Shown here: positions 1 to 8,404 of the stretch, one piece after another
Layout: the number at the start of each line of letters is the position of its first letter
How positions within the stretch are numbered: position 1 is the first letter of the stretch
NCBI RefSeq assembly: GCF_020329505.1
Contig: NZ_JAGKJJ010000025.1
Location: 35,695 to 99,694 of the forward strand
DNA: 64,000 bases
Origin: Bradyrhizobium semiaridum
GTDB lineage: Bacteria > Pseudomonadota > Alphaproteobacteria > Rhizobiales > Xanthobacteraceae
Reading direction: 5' to 3'
Program-made: the position numbers and the translations under genes
Notes under the pieces: model-generated
Told to the model about the DNA's origin: nothing
Seen by the model: the letters and a program-made list of their open reading frames with translations, nothing else
The model's database searches: none

Positions 1-178
1 GCGTGCGCTTTGCGGCGTCCTCCGCGAGCTTTTGCAGCGCGCCGGCCGCGATCGCCTCGCGCAGGGTCGGGTAATCCTTGGCAAACCGTGACGAGAGATC
101 GACGATGCCGGCGTCGGTGACGGCGCCATAGCTGGCGACGCCGTTCACGGAATAGGTGGCGAGGCGGAGAGTGGGCAT
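1..178 (-). CDS. Fumarylacetoacetate hydrolase family protein, N-terminal part only
   Basis: The minus-strand frame starts at an ATG ending at 178 and runs off the left edge, leaving about 59 codons. The translation opens MPTLRLATYSVNG and continues as an N-terminal lid segment typical of FAH-family isomerases, decarboxylases and hydrolases. No catalytic residues are present in this part. The gene is downstream of and co-oriented with hpaD, hpaE, hpaF and hpaH, so a role in homoprotocatechuate meta-cleavage (HpaG/HpcE-like decarboxylase-isomerase) is plausible by context. The 157-bp gap carrying a repeat separates it from hpaD. Only the family is supported. The exact function is inferred. Confidence 0.6.
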   Translation of the reverse strand, partial: MPTLRLATYSVNGVASYGAVTDAGIVDLSSRFAKDYPTLREAIAAGALQKLAEDAAKRT

Positions 179-198
179 GGGCGGTCCAATTTTTTGAT

Positions 199-316
199 GT
201 CGTCCCGGCGAAGGCCGGGACCCATACTCCGCGGCCATCGGAAGGGGCACGCGGCCAGACATTGTTTCGACGACTCGATTCGGTGGTTATGGGTCCGGCC
301 TTCGCCGGCACGACGG
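199..316. repeat. Palindromic intergenic repeat
   Basis: The left arm reads cgtcccggcgaaggccggga with cccat after it. The right arm near 287-316 reads atgggtccggccttcgccgg followed by cacgacg. The two arms are inverted copies separated by about 55 bp. It lies between hpaD and the FAH-family gene and has no coding potential of its own. Confidence 0.7.
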
Positions 317-335
317 GTGGATGGTGTTTCGCGAA

Positions 336-1319
336 CTAGTCCGCAACCAGCACGTCGGCGACGAAGCGCGGCTCACGCACCGCCTGGCCGGCGAAGGGCG
401 AGCCCTCCTCGAACCAGGAGCGCGGCGCCGGTGCGCCCCACAGCGTCTGGCGGCGCGGATCGCGCAGCGACCAGCGCAGCGGCTCGTGGTCGTGGTCGCC
501 GGTGAAGTAATCGCTGGTGTAGAGCTCGATGCGGTGGCCGTCGGGATCGCGGATGTAGAGGAAGAACGCGTTGGAGATGCCGTGCCGGCCGGGGCCGCGC
601 TCGATGTTCTTCAGGAAGCCGCTTGACGCCATCACGTCGCAGAGATGCACGATGTTCATCGCGGTCGGCACCCAATAGGCGATGTGGTGCAGCCGCGGCC
701 CCTTGCCGTTGGTGATGGCGAAGTCGTGGACATTGCCCTTGCGGTGCATCCAGGCCGCGGCGATGCGGCCGTTGTCGCCGTCTTCCTCGGCATATTCGGT
801 GAGGCGGAAGCCGAGCCGGGCGTAGAAGTCGACGGTGTCCTGCACCTCGGCGGCGAACACGTTGAAATGGTCGAGCCGCTGCGGGTGGCAGCCCTTGTAG
901 AGGTCGTAGCGCCGGAGCAGATGCGGGCGCTTCTCCATCGTGGCATAGAGCTCGATCTGGAAACCGAAGGGGTCGGTGAACTGCAGGGTGCGGCCCTGGA
1001 ACGGCTGCTCGACGAAGGCGTAGGCAATGCCGTTCTCGGAGAAGAAGGACGCGGCCTTGTCGAGGTCGCCGTCATTGCCGACCTTGAAGCCGAGCCGGTT
1101 GCAGGCGGCTTTCGCCGCCTTGCGCAGTACGACGGAGTGATGCTGGTGCTCCTCGCTGGCGCGCAAGTAAGCCGAGTTGTGGTCGCGGTCCTCGACATGG
1201 AGGCCGACGGTCTTCTCGTAGAACGCGGCGCTCTTGTCGAGGTCCGTGACGTCGAGCACGGCGTGGCTGCAGCGGATGATGTTGAACGGCGGATCGAAGA
1301 CGTGCGTCGGAACGGGCAT
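336..1319 (-). CDS. hpaD: 3,4-dihydroxyphenylacetate 2,3-dioxygenase
   Basis: This is an extradiol ring-cleavage dioxygenase of the vicinal-oxygen-chelate (type I) superfamily that opens homoprotocatechuate to 5-carboxymethyl-2-hydroxymuconic semialdehyde. It has 327 residues in two repeated VOC modules (about 15-125 and 148-270). The expected metal ligands are visible as H151 (LDHF), H212 (LHHIAYW) and E265 (HRIELY), the 2-His-1-Glu triad. The ATG ending at 1319 was preferred over an upstream start at 1391 because AGGGGAAA lies just before it and the family begins with MPVPTHVFDPPFNI-like sequence. It is downstream of hpaE in the hpa operon, after a 120-bp gap with a repeat. Confidence 0.93.
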   Translation of the reverse strand: MPVPTHVFDPPFNIIRCSHAVLDVTDLDKSAAFYEKTVGLHVEDRDHNSAYLRASEEHQHHSVVLRKAAKAACNRLGFKVGNDGDLDKAASFFSENGIAYAFVEQPFQGRTLQFTDPFGFQIELYATMEKRPHLLRRYDLYKGCHPQRLDHFNVFAAEVQDTVDFYARLGFRLTEYAEEDGDNGRIAAAWMHRKGNVHDFAITNGKGPRLHHIAYWVPTAMNIVHLCDVMASSGFLKNIERGPGRHGISNAFFLYIRDPDGHRIELYTSDYFTGDHDHEPLRWSLRDPRRQTLWGAPAPRSWFEEGSPFAGQAVREPRFVADVLVAD

Positions 1320-1338
1320 GGTGTTTCCCCTCTCAATC

Positions 1339-1436
1339 GTAATTCCGGGGCGCGCAGCGAACCCGGAATCTCGAGATTCCAAAATTCGCAAATTGCGAAT
1401 TGGGGTTCGGTCCTGCGGACCGCCCCGGAATGACGG
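1339..1436. repeat. Palindromic intergenic repeat between hpaE and hpaD
   Basis: Attccggggcgcgcagcgaa and acccggaatctcgagattcc form the left half, and ccgccccggaatgacgg closes the element as the inverted partner of the first bases. It fills the hpaE-hpaD gap, so an operon transcript would carry it as a hairpin. Confidence 0.6.
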
Positions 1437-1442
1437 TGATTG

Positions 1443-2984
1443 TTACATTCCCAGTTTCTGGATCTTGTGCGTCCCGCGTGCGAGCGAGACGTGCTTGGTT
1501 TCCATGTAGAAGTCGAACGAGTAGTCGCCGCCGTCGCGGCCGATGCCGGACGCCTTCATGCCGCCGAACGGCGTCGGCAGATGGCGGACATTTTCGGAGT
1601 TGAGCCAGATCATGCCGGCCTCCAGCGCGTCGGCGACGCGCAGCGCGCGGCCCATGTCGCCGGTCCAGACATAGCCGGTCAGTCCGTAATTCACGCCATT
1701 GGCGATCTCGATCGCGTCTTGCTCGTCGCGGAACGGGATCACGGTCAGGAACGGACCGAACACCTCTTCCTGCGCGACGCGCATCTTTGCATTCGCGCCG
1801 GTGACCAGCGTCGGTTGCACGTAGTGCCCACCGCCGGGGCCGTCATGCGGCTTGCCGCCGACCGCGATGGTGGCGCCGTCCTGCTTCGCGACGTCGAAAT
1901 AGCTGCACACCTTGGCGAGGTGACGCTCATGGATCAGCGGCCCGATCTCGGTCGCGGGATCGAGGGGATGGCCGACCTTGAGCGCTTTCACCCGCGCCGT
2001 CAGCTTCGCGATGAAGCTGTCGGCGATGCTCTGCTGGACCAGGAGGCGGCTCGACGAGGTGCAGCGCTCGCCGTTGAGCGAGTAGATCATGAACACGACG
2101 GCATCGAGCGCGCGGTCGAGGTCGGCGTCATCGAACACGATCACCGGGTTCTTGCCGCCGAGCTCGAAATGCACGCGCTTCAGCGTCGGCGCGCCCTGCG
2201 CCATGATCGCCGATCCCGTCGCGCTCTCGCCGACGAAGCCGATCGCCTTGATGGCGGGATGCTGGGTCAGCGCCTTGCCGGCGTCCTCGCCGAAACCGTG
2301 CACGGTGTTGAACACGCCGTCGGGAATGCCGGCCTGCTTTGCCAGCTTGACCAGCAGGTCGGCCGTCACCGGCGACCATTCGGCCGGCTTGTGCACCACG
2401 GTGCAGCCAGCGGCCAGCGCCGGGGCGATCTTCCAGGTCGAGAGCATGAACGGCGTGTTCCATGGCGTGATCACGCCGACCGGGCCGATCGGCACGCGGG
2501 TGGAGATGTTCCAGTGCTCTTCGCTCGGCGTGTTGAGGCCGTCGCGCGCCTCCGCGCATTTGTCGGCGAAGAAGCGGAAATTCTCCGCAGCGCGGATCGC
2601 GGCCTTGGCCATGAAGCGGTGCGCCTGGCCGGTGTCGATGCATTCGAGCACCGCGATGTCGTCGGCGCGATCCTCGATCGCATCGGCGACGCTGTGCAGC
2701 AGCTTGCGGCGCTTTGCGGCCGGCAAGTCGCGCCAGCTCTTGAAAGCGCGCGCGGCCGCGGCCGCAGCGCGGTCGATATCCTCGGCATTGCCGCGTGCCA
2801 CCGTCGCCAGCACGCTGCCGTCGATCGGCGACTTCGTCTCGAAGGTCTGGCCCGAGGCCGACGGCACGACCTTGCCGTCGATCACATGTCCGATGCCTTC
2901 CGCCTTCAATTTTGCGAGGAGGGGGCGGGCGCGGTCGCGGTTGGCCTGGAACACGTCGGCAGATGTCGGGCTGGCTTTATCCAT
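1443..2984 (-). CDS. hpaE: 5-carboxymethyl-2-hydroxymuconate semialdehyde dehydrogenase
   Basis: This NAD-dependent aldehyde dehydrogenase of 513 residues oxidises the semialdehyde made by HpaD to 5-carboxymethyl-2-hydroxymuconate. Visible ALDH signatures are TPWN (about 173-176) and the HKP lysine K199 for cofactor binding, the general-base glutamate E274 in VHFELGGKNP, and the nucleophile C308 in NGERCTSSSR. The start overlaps the end of hpaF by 8 bp, which indicates translational coupling. The gene order hpaH-hpaF-hpaE-hpaD on the minus strand identifies the substrate. The ALDH fold alone would not. Confidence 0.93.
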   Translation of the reverse strand: MDKASPTSADVFQANRDRARPLLAKLKAEGIGHVIDGKVVPSASGQTFETKSPIDGSVLATVARGNAEDIDRAAAAAARAFKSWRDLPAAKRRKLLHSVADAIEDRADDIAVLECIDTGQAHRFMAKAAIRAAENFRFFADKCAEARDGLNTPSEEHWNISTRVPIGPVGVITPWNTPFMLSTWKIAPALAAGCTVVHKPAEWSPVTADLLVKLAKQAGIPDGVFNTVHGFGEDAGKALTQHPAIKAIGFVGESATGSAIMAQGAPTLKRVHFELGGKNPVIVFDDADLDRALDAVVFMIYSLNGERCTSSSRLLVQQSIADSFIAKLTARVKALKVGHPLDPATEIGPLIHERHLAKVCSYFDVAKQDGATIAVGGKPHDGPGGGHYVQPTLVTGANAKMRVAQEEVFGPFLTVIPFRDEQDAIEIANGVNYGLTGYVWTGDMGRALRVADALEAGMIWLNSENVRHLPTPFGGMKASGIGRDGGDYSFDFYMETKHVSLARGTHKIQKLGM

Positions 2985-3375
2985 TGACCGTCTCCACTTT
3001 CAGCGCCTCGTGGATGTTGTTGCGCTTCCAGCTCGTGTCCTTGTCGTTGATCTGCATGTCGAACGACAGCGCGAACTTGCTGCTGGCGAACACCGGATCG
3101 AGGTGCGCCGACAGCTTCTTGAAGATATGCTCGCCGGCCGTCTTGCGGGTGGCGAGATCGCGGCCTTCGCCGAGCCGCAGCACCATATCGAGGAAGCCGT
3201 AATTGGTTCTGCCGTCAGCGATCGCGTAATGCTCGCATCTGACGGCGCGGACGCGGATGCCGCCGAGCGGAAAGATGCCGGTCTCGACCGCGGCCGTGCG
3301 GACCACCTCGACGGTCTTGCCCATATCGACGAGGCCGTCGAGATTGGCGGAATATTCGAGCGTGAAGTGCGGCAT
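2977..3375 (-). CDS. hpaF: 5-carboxymethyl-2-hydroxymuconate delta-isomerase
   Basis: The protein is a 132-residue member of the tautomerase superfamily. It begins Met-Pro, so methionine removal would expose the N-terminal proline that acts as catalytic base in this family (MPHFTLEYSANL). It isomerises 5-carboxymethyl-2-hydroxymuconate after HpaE. The length matches CHMI proteins. It lies 27 bp downstream of hpaH and overlaps hpaE by 8 bp. Confidence 0.92.
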   Translation of the reverse strand: MPHFTLEYSANLDGLVDMGKTVEVVRTAAVETGIFPLGGIRVRAVRCEHYAIADGRTNYGFLDMVLRLGEGRDLATRKTAGEHIFKKLSAHLDPVFASSKFALSFDMQINDKDTSWKRNNIHEALKVETVNG

Positions 3376-3402
3376 GCGGCTCTCCTGCTGATATCGGGGC
3401 GG

Positions 3403-4209
3403 TCAGGCGAAATAGCAGCTTACGGAACCGTATGGTCCGTAGTCGGCCTGGATCGTGTCGCCCTTGCGCGTCTCGATCGGGCGGATGAAGGAGCCTGCCA
3501 GCACCACCTGGCCGGCCTCCAGCGCCAGCCCGTTCGGCGCGATCTTGTTGGCGAGCCACGCCACCGCGGTCGCCGGATGATTCAACACGCCGGCGGCCAA
3601 TCCGGTTTCCTCGAGCTGGCCGTTGCGGAAGCACAGCGCGCCGATCCAGCGCAGGTCGGCGTCCAGTGGGCGGATCGGCCGGCCGCCGAGCACGATGCCG
3701 GCATTGGCGGCGTTGTCGGCGATGGTGTCGAAGATTTTTCGGGTCGCCTTAGTCTCGGGATCGACGCGCTCGACCCGCGTGTCGAGAATTTCCAGCGCCG
3801 GCACCACGAAGTCAGTGGCGTTGAGCACGTCGAACAGCGTGCAATTCGGCCCCGCGAGGCGGTGCTTCATCACGAAGGCGAGCTCGGCCTCGACGCGGGT
3901 TGCGATGAAGCGATCAGTCGGCACCAGCCCGCCATCGGCGAAGAACATGTCGTCGAGCAGGATTCCGGAATCCGGCTCGTCGATGTTGAGCGCGCTCTGC
4001 ATCGCCTTCGAGGTCAGGCCGATCTTGTGGCCCTTCACCACGCGGCCCTGCGCGACCTTCATCTCGACCCAGGCCTTCTGAATCGCGTAGGCATCCTCAA
4101 GCGTAATGCCGGGATATTCCAGCGAGAGCTGGCGGATCTGCTTGCGGGTCTTTTCCGCCTGGTCGAGCCTGGCTGCGGCAGTGCGGATGTCGTCCTTGGA
4201 GAGGGCCAT
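3403..4209 (-). CDS. hpaH: 2-oxo-hept-3-ene-1,7-dioate hydratase
   Basis: This is a 268-residue metal-dependent hydratase of the FAH-like 4-oxalocrotonate decarboxylase/hydratase family that adds water to 2-oxohept-3-enedioate. The conserved VKGHKIGLTSKAMQ segment (about 58-71) and acidic metal ligands E107 and E109 (RVEAEL) plus E140 are visible. It is the first gene of the hpa operon, divergent from hpaR across a 110-bp region with a palindromic operator. No hpaI aldolase follows it directly. The only HpaI-family gene in the window is at 12058 in a different operon. Confidence 0.9.
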   Translation of the reverse strand: MALSKDDIRTAAARLDQAEKTRKQIRQLSLEYPGITLEDAYAIQKAWVEMKVAQGRVVKGHKIGLTSKAMQSALNIDEPDSGILLDDMFFADGGLVPTDRFIATRVEAELAFVMKHRLAGPNCTLFDVLNATDFVVPALEILDTRVERVDPETKATRKIFDTIADNAANAGIVLGGRPIRPLDADLRWIGALCFRNGQLEETGLAAGVLNHPATAVAWLANKIAPNGLALEAGQVVLAGSFIRPIETRKGDTIQADYGPYGSVSCYFA

Positions 4210-4242
4210 GCGTGCTACACAAAATTGGATGCCGGAAGATGA

Positions 4243-4254
4243 TTAACATGTTAA
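4243..4254. promoter_or_regulatory. Probable HpaR operator, TTAACATGTTAA
   Basis: A perfect 12-bp palindrome lies 33 bp before the hpaH start and 65 bp before hpaR, in the divergent promoter region. The AT-rich symmetric form and position suit a MarR-family dimer site that would repress hpaHFED and hpaR itself. Binding by HpaR is inferred from position. Confidence 0.6.
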
Positions 4255-4319
4255 GTAGATTCCCGCAAACTGAATCGCTGCATGTTGCAGCGCAAAAGTT
4301 TGTCGCAGTGGATTGAAGC

Positions 4320-4856
4320 ATGGCGCGCAAGAAATCGTCGCACGAGACACGATCCGGGCCGGCCGAGGCGGGGCCGCCCCGCCGCGCGCCGATGCGCGAG
4401 TTCTCGCGCTCGCTGCCGATGTCTCTGCTGCGCGCGCGCGAAGCCGTGATGCGGCAATTCCGGCCCTCGCTGCGCAATCACGGGCTCACCGAGCAGCAGT
4501 GGCGCATCCTGCGGGCGTTGTCGGCCGTGGACGAGATTGAAGTCACCGAGCTCGCGCATATGGCGTTCCTGCTCGGGCCGAGCCTGTCGCGGATCCTGCG
4601 CGACCTCGAGGGGCGGCAACTGATCGAGCGCAAGGCGGCGGAGACCGACGCGCGCCGCGCCGTGGTCTCGATCTCCGCGAAGGGGCTGAAGCTGATCGAG
4701 GCGGTGGCGCCGACGTCGGAAGCGATCTATGCCGAGATCACCAGGCGGTTCGGTTCACGCAAGCTCGCCGAGTTGCAGGAGATGCTGGGCGGCCTTGAAG
4801 CGAGTCTGGCCGACATGGCGGCCGCCGACGAGGGCGAGGTCGAAGCCGACGAGTAG
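4320..4856 (+). CDS. hpaR: MarR-family regulator of the homoprotocatechuate operon
   Basis: A 178-residue winged-helix repressor of the HpaR subfamily of MarR. After a basic, low-complexity N-terminus (about 1-25), the helix-turn-helix and wing are at roughly 60-115 (LTEQQWRILRAL, ELAHMAFLLGPSLSRILRDL, LIERKAAETDARR), and the acidic C-terminus ends EGEVEADE. Position divergent from hpaH, with a shared palindromic operator, supports regulation of the hpa genes. In HpaR proteins of known function the aromatic substrate relieves repression. Confidence 0.88.
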   Translation: MARKKSSHETRSGPAEAGPPRRAPMREFSRSLPMSLLRAREAVMRQFRPSLRNHGLTEQQWRILRALSAVDEIEVTELAHMAFLLGPSLSRILRDLEGRQLIERKAAETDARRAVVSISAKGLKLIEAVAPTSEAIYAEITRRFGSRKLAELQEMLGGLEASLADMAAADEGEVEADE

Positions 4857-4909
4857 CTGTGACATCCGTCCGTCATTGCTTCGTCGCTTCGCCCCTCGCA
4901 AGAGAAAGG

Positions 4910-5905
4910 TCAGGCCATGTAGGGAACGCGCGAAATCACGTTGAGGGCGCGGAATTCGGCGATCCAGCCGGCGACCTTCGAATGCGACCACTCGATATGC
5001 CGCCGCAAGGTCGCGGCTGCGGCCTCGCCGTCGCGGGCGCGCAGCGCTTCGATGATCACCAGATGCTCGTCCATGAAGGAATCGATCTGCGGCGCGGTCA
5101 GGGCCACCTGGATGTGCTTGCCGATCACGAAGGCGCAGTGGGTGCGCTTGAGGGCTTCGATCATCTCGCGATTGACGCCGTAGCCGAGGCAATGGATGTG
5201 CAGATCGCCCTCGATCTCGTCGAGTTCGGCGACACCGATGCGGTCGCGACACCGAATTCCCTCGCGCAGCCGCTCCGCCATCCGGTCGAGCAACGCCGCC
5301 GGAATCTTCGCCGCGGCGGATTTCAAGAGCAGCGGCTCGAGGGTTGCCCGCACCTCGAAGATGTCGCGAAGGCGGTCCTCGTCGAGTGGCACGACGTACC
5401 AGTGCGCCTTGGCGCCTTTCTCCAGAATTCCGAGCGCCTGCGCGCGCAGCAGGAGGTTGCGGGCGACCGTGCGCCCGACGCGGAAATGCCGCGCCAGCGC
5501 CAGCTCGCTGACGCGGAAGCGGCCGAACAGCGACCGGTAGATGATCTCGCGTTCGAGCTTGTAATAGAGGGTGTCCCAGGCGTCGCTTCGCACGGCCTCG
5601 ACCGGCCCGTTGGTCAGCCCCAGCATTTGCGGGGTGATCGGGACGCGCCGTGGTTCGACCTCGCGCTTGCCGGCGATGACGCCGCGGCCGTCGAACCGGC
5701 GCACCAGGCCGATGGTCTCGAGCTGCTCGAAGGCTTGCCGCACCGGGGAGCGGCTGGAGCCGAACAGGGTCGCAATCGCCGATTCGGACAACACGGTGCC
5801 GGGCGGGACGTCGCCGGCGCGGATGCGCTTGGCCAATGCGGCCTTGATCAGCGCATAGGCCGGCTGCTTCCGTCTGGTCTGCGATTTCGCTCTCGGAATC
5901 GACAT
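4910..5905 (-). CDS. GntR-family regulator with tandem winged-helix segments and FCD domain
   Basis: The protein has about 331 residues from the ATG ending at 5905. That start is preferred over an in-frame one at 6013 because the upstream stretch is unlike GntR proteins. A standard GntR DNA-binding domain lies at about 15-78 (YALIKAALAKRIRAG, SRSPVRQAFEQLETIGL). It is followed by a second HTH-like segment at about 112-172 (FRVSELALARHF, RTVARNLLLRAQALGIL), then an FCD ligand domain (about 175-310) with histidines in HIHCLGYG and HIEWSH. It is divergent from the ABC importer at 6150 and is its likely regulator. The effector is unknown. Confidence 0.8.
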   Translation of the reverse strand: MSIPRAKSQTRRKQPAYALIKAALAKRIRAGDVPPGTVLSESAIATLFGSSRSPVRQAFEQLETIGLVRRFDGRGVIAGKREVEPRRVPITPQMLGLTNGPVEAVRSDAWDTLYYKLEREIIYRSLFGRFRVSELALARHFRVGRTVARNLLLRAQALGILEKGAKAHWYVVPLDEDRLRDIFEVRATLEPLLLKSAAAKIPAALLDRMAERLREGIRCRDRIGVAELDEIEGDLHIHCLGYGVNREMIEALKRTHCAFVIGKHIQVALTAPQIDSFMDEHLVIIEALRARDGEAAAATLRRHIEWSHSKVAGWIAEFRALNVISRVPYMA

Positions 5906-6011
5906 CGATGGCTGCCCGGCGACCACACTAACACGTGATCTCAGCGAGGTCGCCCGCAACAGGCATTTACGCACGCCCATGATGAATTTTTGGTCATTGC
6001 GTGCAATGTCC

Positions 6012-6021
6012 AATCATGATT
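6012..6021. promoter_or_regulatory. Small palindrome in the GntR/importer divergent region
   Basis: AATCATGATT is a perfect 10-bp palindrome 107 bp before the GntR start and 129 bp before the binding-protein gene. A regulator site is possible by position, but a motif this short can occur by chance. Confidence 0.25.
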
Positions 6022-6149
6022 AGCTGATCGGACGATTGAATTGACGATCGCCGTTGTGCGTCGCGCGCGCTGCAGCGGCGTCAACGTTTGCGTTGAGTTC
6101 ATCTCAGAACAGCCGGCATGCAAGCTCGGCGCGATACAGGGAGGATTGA

Positions 6150-7295
6150 ATGAAACTGACGAGACGTGAGTTTTCCGCCGGTTTGGCGGCAGGTCTCGCT
6201 GCTCCCGCACTGATGCGGAGCGCGTGGGCGCAGGGCGCCACCATCAAGATCGGCATGTGCGTGCCCGTCACCGGACCGGCGGCGGAGCAGGGGCTGTGGG
6301 CGCAGAACGGCGCCAAGCTGGCGCTGGCTGCGGTCAACAAGGCCGGCGGCGTGCTCGGCAAGCAGGTCGAACTCGTGATCGAGGACGACCAGACCACCAA
6401 TCCCGGTATCGTGCTCGCCTTCTCCAAGCTCGCCGCGCAATCCGACATCGTGGCCTTCCTCGGCTCGATCCGCTCGACCCAGGTGCAGGCGATGGCGCCC
6501 GACGTCATCAAGGTCGGCAAGCCGGTGATGATCGGCGGCACCAACCCCGACCTCACGCATTCGGGCAATCCGTGGCTGTTCCGCTTCCGTCCGAACGACA
6601 ATTATTCCGGCCGCGTGATCGCCGATTTCGGCGTCAATACTCTGGGCAAGAAGAAGTGGGCGATCGTCCATTCCACCGACGCCTTCGGTACCGCGGGCGG
6701 CAAGGCGCTCACCGAAGCCCTGACCAAGCTCGGCGCGCCGCCGGTGCTCGACCAGGGCTATGCCAATCAGAGCCAGGACTTCACCCCGGTGGTGCTGGCG
6801 GTGAAGCAGTCCGGCGCCGACGTGCTCGGCACCTACTTCACCTTCGAGAACGACCTCGGCATCTTTGCCCGGCAGCTGCGCCAGCTCGGCGTCAACATTC
6901 CCTGGGTCGGCTCGCCTTCGGTGGTGGCGGTCTCCTCGACCAAGCTCGCCGGCCCGGCGCTGTTCGGCACCTACGGCGTTGCCGACTTCGCGGAGGATTC
7001 CAGCGATGCTGCCAAGGCGTTCGGTAAGGCCTATCGCGATGCCTACAAGACCGCGCCCGACAACCAGAGCGCCTGGCCCTATGATGCGATCACCATCCTG
7101 TCGGCGGCGATCAACAAGGCGGGCTCGACCGACCCAAACAAGATCCGCGACGCTATCCTGGCGACGCAGAAATTCGCCGGCGCAGAAGGCGAATACAATT
7201 TCGACAAGAACGGCGACGGTCTGCACGGCTACAACGTCGTGAAGAACGACAAGGGCAAGATCGTTTACGACAAGCACATCGACTTCAACGACTGA
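6150..7295 (+). CDS. LivK-type periplasmic substrate-binding protein of an ABC importer
   Basis: This 381-residue type I periplasmic binding protein belongs to the branched-chain-amino-acid (HAAT) family. The N-terminus carries a twin-arginine-like signal (KLTRREFSAG, hydrophobic stretch, cleavage near AWAQG). The mature protein opens TIKIGMCVPVTGPAA, typical of the family. The start is fixed by GGGAGG five bases upstream. It is first in an importer operon with LivH, LivM-LivG and LivF. Family members bind amino acids, aromatic acids, urea or sugar acids, so the ligand cannot be named. The downstream catabolic genes suggest an organic acid. Confidence 0.9.
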   Translation: MKLTRREFSAGLAAGLAAPALMRSAWAQGATIKIGMCVPVTGPAAEQGLWAQNGAKLALAAVNKAGGVLGKQVELVIEDDQTTNPGIVLAFSKLAAQSDIVAFLGSIRSTQVQAMAPDVIKVGKPVMIGGTNPDLTHSGNPWLFRFRPNDNYSGRVIADFGVNTLGKKKWAIVHSTDAFGTAGGKALTEALTKLGAPPVLDQGYANQSQDFTPVVLAVKQSGADVLGTYFTFENDLGIFARQLRQLGVNIPWVGSPSVVAVSSTKLAGPALFGTYGVADFAEDSSDAAKAFGKAYRDAYKTAPDNQSAWPYDAITILSAAINKAGSTDPNKIRDAILATQKFAGAEGEYNFDKNGDGLHGYNVVKNDKGKIVYDKHIDFND

Positions 7296-7335
7296 TCTGA
7301 CACGGTCACAGGGTCAGGGAGCCACGAACGGATGG

Positions 7336-7442
7336 GTTCCCTCCCCCTTGCGGGGGAGGGTTAGGGAGAGGGGTAAGCCGCACGGGCGGTGCTCGTGGCT
7401 TATCCCTCTCTCCAACTCTCCCCCGCAAGCGGGAGGGAGCCC
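7336..7442. repeat. Long imperfect hairpin repeat with ccctcccccttgcgggggag core
   Basis: The left half contains ttccctcccccttgcggggg and agggagaggggtaagcc. The right half contains ggcttatccctctctccaac and cgcaagcgggagggagccc. Together they form a hairpin of about 45-bp arms with mismatches. It fills most of the gap between the binding-protein and livH genes. A related core occurs at the centre of the inverted repeat at 63812-63845. Confidence 0.7.
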
Positions 7443-7528
7443 GACCACCTCCCGCGTGTCCCCAATACAACAACACTCCGATCCGGCCGTGCCGGGATAT
7501 TCGCTTCCCCTTCAACCGAACGCTTGTC

Positions 7529-8404
7529 ATGGATCTGGTCCTTCAACTCCTGTTCACCGGCATCGGCATCGGCGCGGTCTACGCGCTGGTCGCGCTCGGT
7601 TTCGTGCTGATCTTCCGCGCCACCAACGTCGTGAACTTCGCGCAGGGCGAATTCTCGATGGTGGCCGCCTATCTGATGGTGGTGTTCTCGGTCGATCTCG
7701 GCTGGCCTTACTGGCTGTCGTTCCTGATCGCGCTCGCCGGCATGGCGCTGTTCGGCGTCATCTTCAATCTCGGCGTCTACTATCCGCTGCGCAACCGCAC
7801 CTACCTGCCCGTGATCATCGCCACCATCGGCGCGTCGATCCTGCTGTCGAACTCTGTGCTGGCGATCTACGGCCCGCAGCCGCAGGTGCTGCAGGGCTGG
7901 TTCGATACCCCCGGCATCCAGCTCGGCCCGGTCTATCTCGACAGCCAATATCTGTTGATCATCGCCGTCACGATCCTCTTGGTGCTGTTCAATTTCTGGT
8001 TCTTCGAGAAGACGCTGCTCGGCAAGAAGCTGCAGGCGACCTCGCAGGACAAGGAGATGGCCTCGCTGCTCGGCATTTCCGTCTCCACCATGATCATGAT
8101 CACCTTCATCTATTCCGCCGTGCTCGGCGGCCTTGCCGGCATCCTGGTGGCGCCGGTGCTGTTCGTCTCGATCCAGATGGGCTCGACCATCGCGTTGAAG
8201 GCCTTTGCCGCCACCATCATCGGCGGCTTCGGCGATGTTGCCGGTGCCATCGTCGGCGGACTTGCGCTCGGCGTGATCGAGACGTTCGGCGCCGCCTATG
8301 TCTCGGTGCCCTACAAGGACGGCTTTGCCTTCCTGGTGCTGATCGCCTTCCTGGTGTTCCGGCCGCAGGGCATCTTCGGCGAACGCGTCGCGGAGAAAGC
8401 ATGA
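7529..8404 (+). CDS. livH: ABC importer permease, LivH type
   Basis: A 291-residue inner-membrane permease with about eight hydrophobic segments. It begins LVLQLLFTGIGIGAVYALVA and contains the family's NVVNFAQGEFSM loop and FAATIIGGFGDVAGAIVGG near the C-terminus. It would form the translocation channel with the LivM part of the next gene. Its stop overlaps the next start (ATGA), indicating coupled translation. The symbol denotes the family. The transported substrate is not shown by the sequence. Confidence 0.9.
   Translation: MDLVLQLLFTGIGIGAVYALVALGFVLIFRATNVVNFAQGEFSMVAAYLMVVFSVDLGWPYWLSFLIALAGMALFGVIFNLGVYYPLRNRTYLPVIIATIGASILLSNSVLAIYGPQPQVLQGWFDTPGIQLGPVYLDSQYLLIIAVTILLVLFNFWFFEKTLLGKKLQATSQDKEMASLLGISVSTMIMITFIYSAVLGGLAGILVAPVLFVSIQMGSTIALKAFAATIIGGFGDVAGAIVGGLALGVIETFGAAYVSVPYKDGFAFLVLIAFLVFRPQGIFGERVAEKA

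Noticed and set aside
2089..4242. Plus-strand open frame of 717 codons across the hpa operon
   Set aside because: It lies opposite hpaE, hpaF and hpaH, which have complete motifs. Its translation has no domain and no ribosome site.
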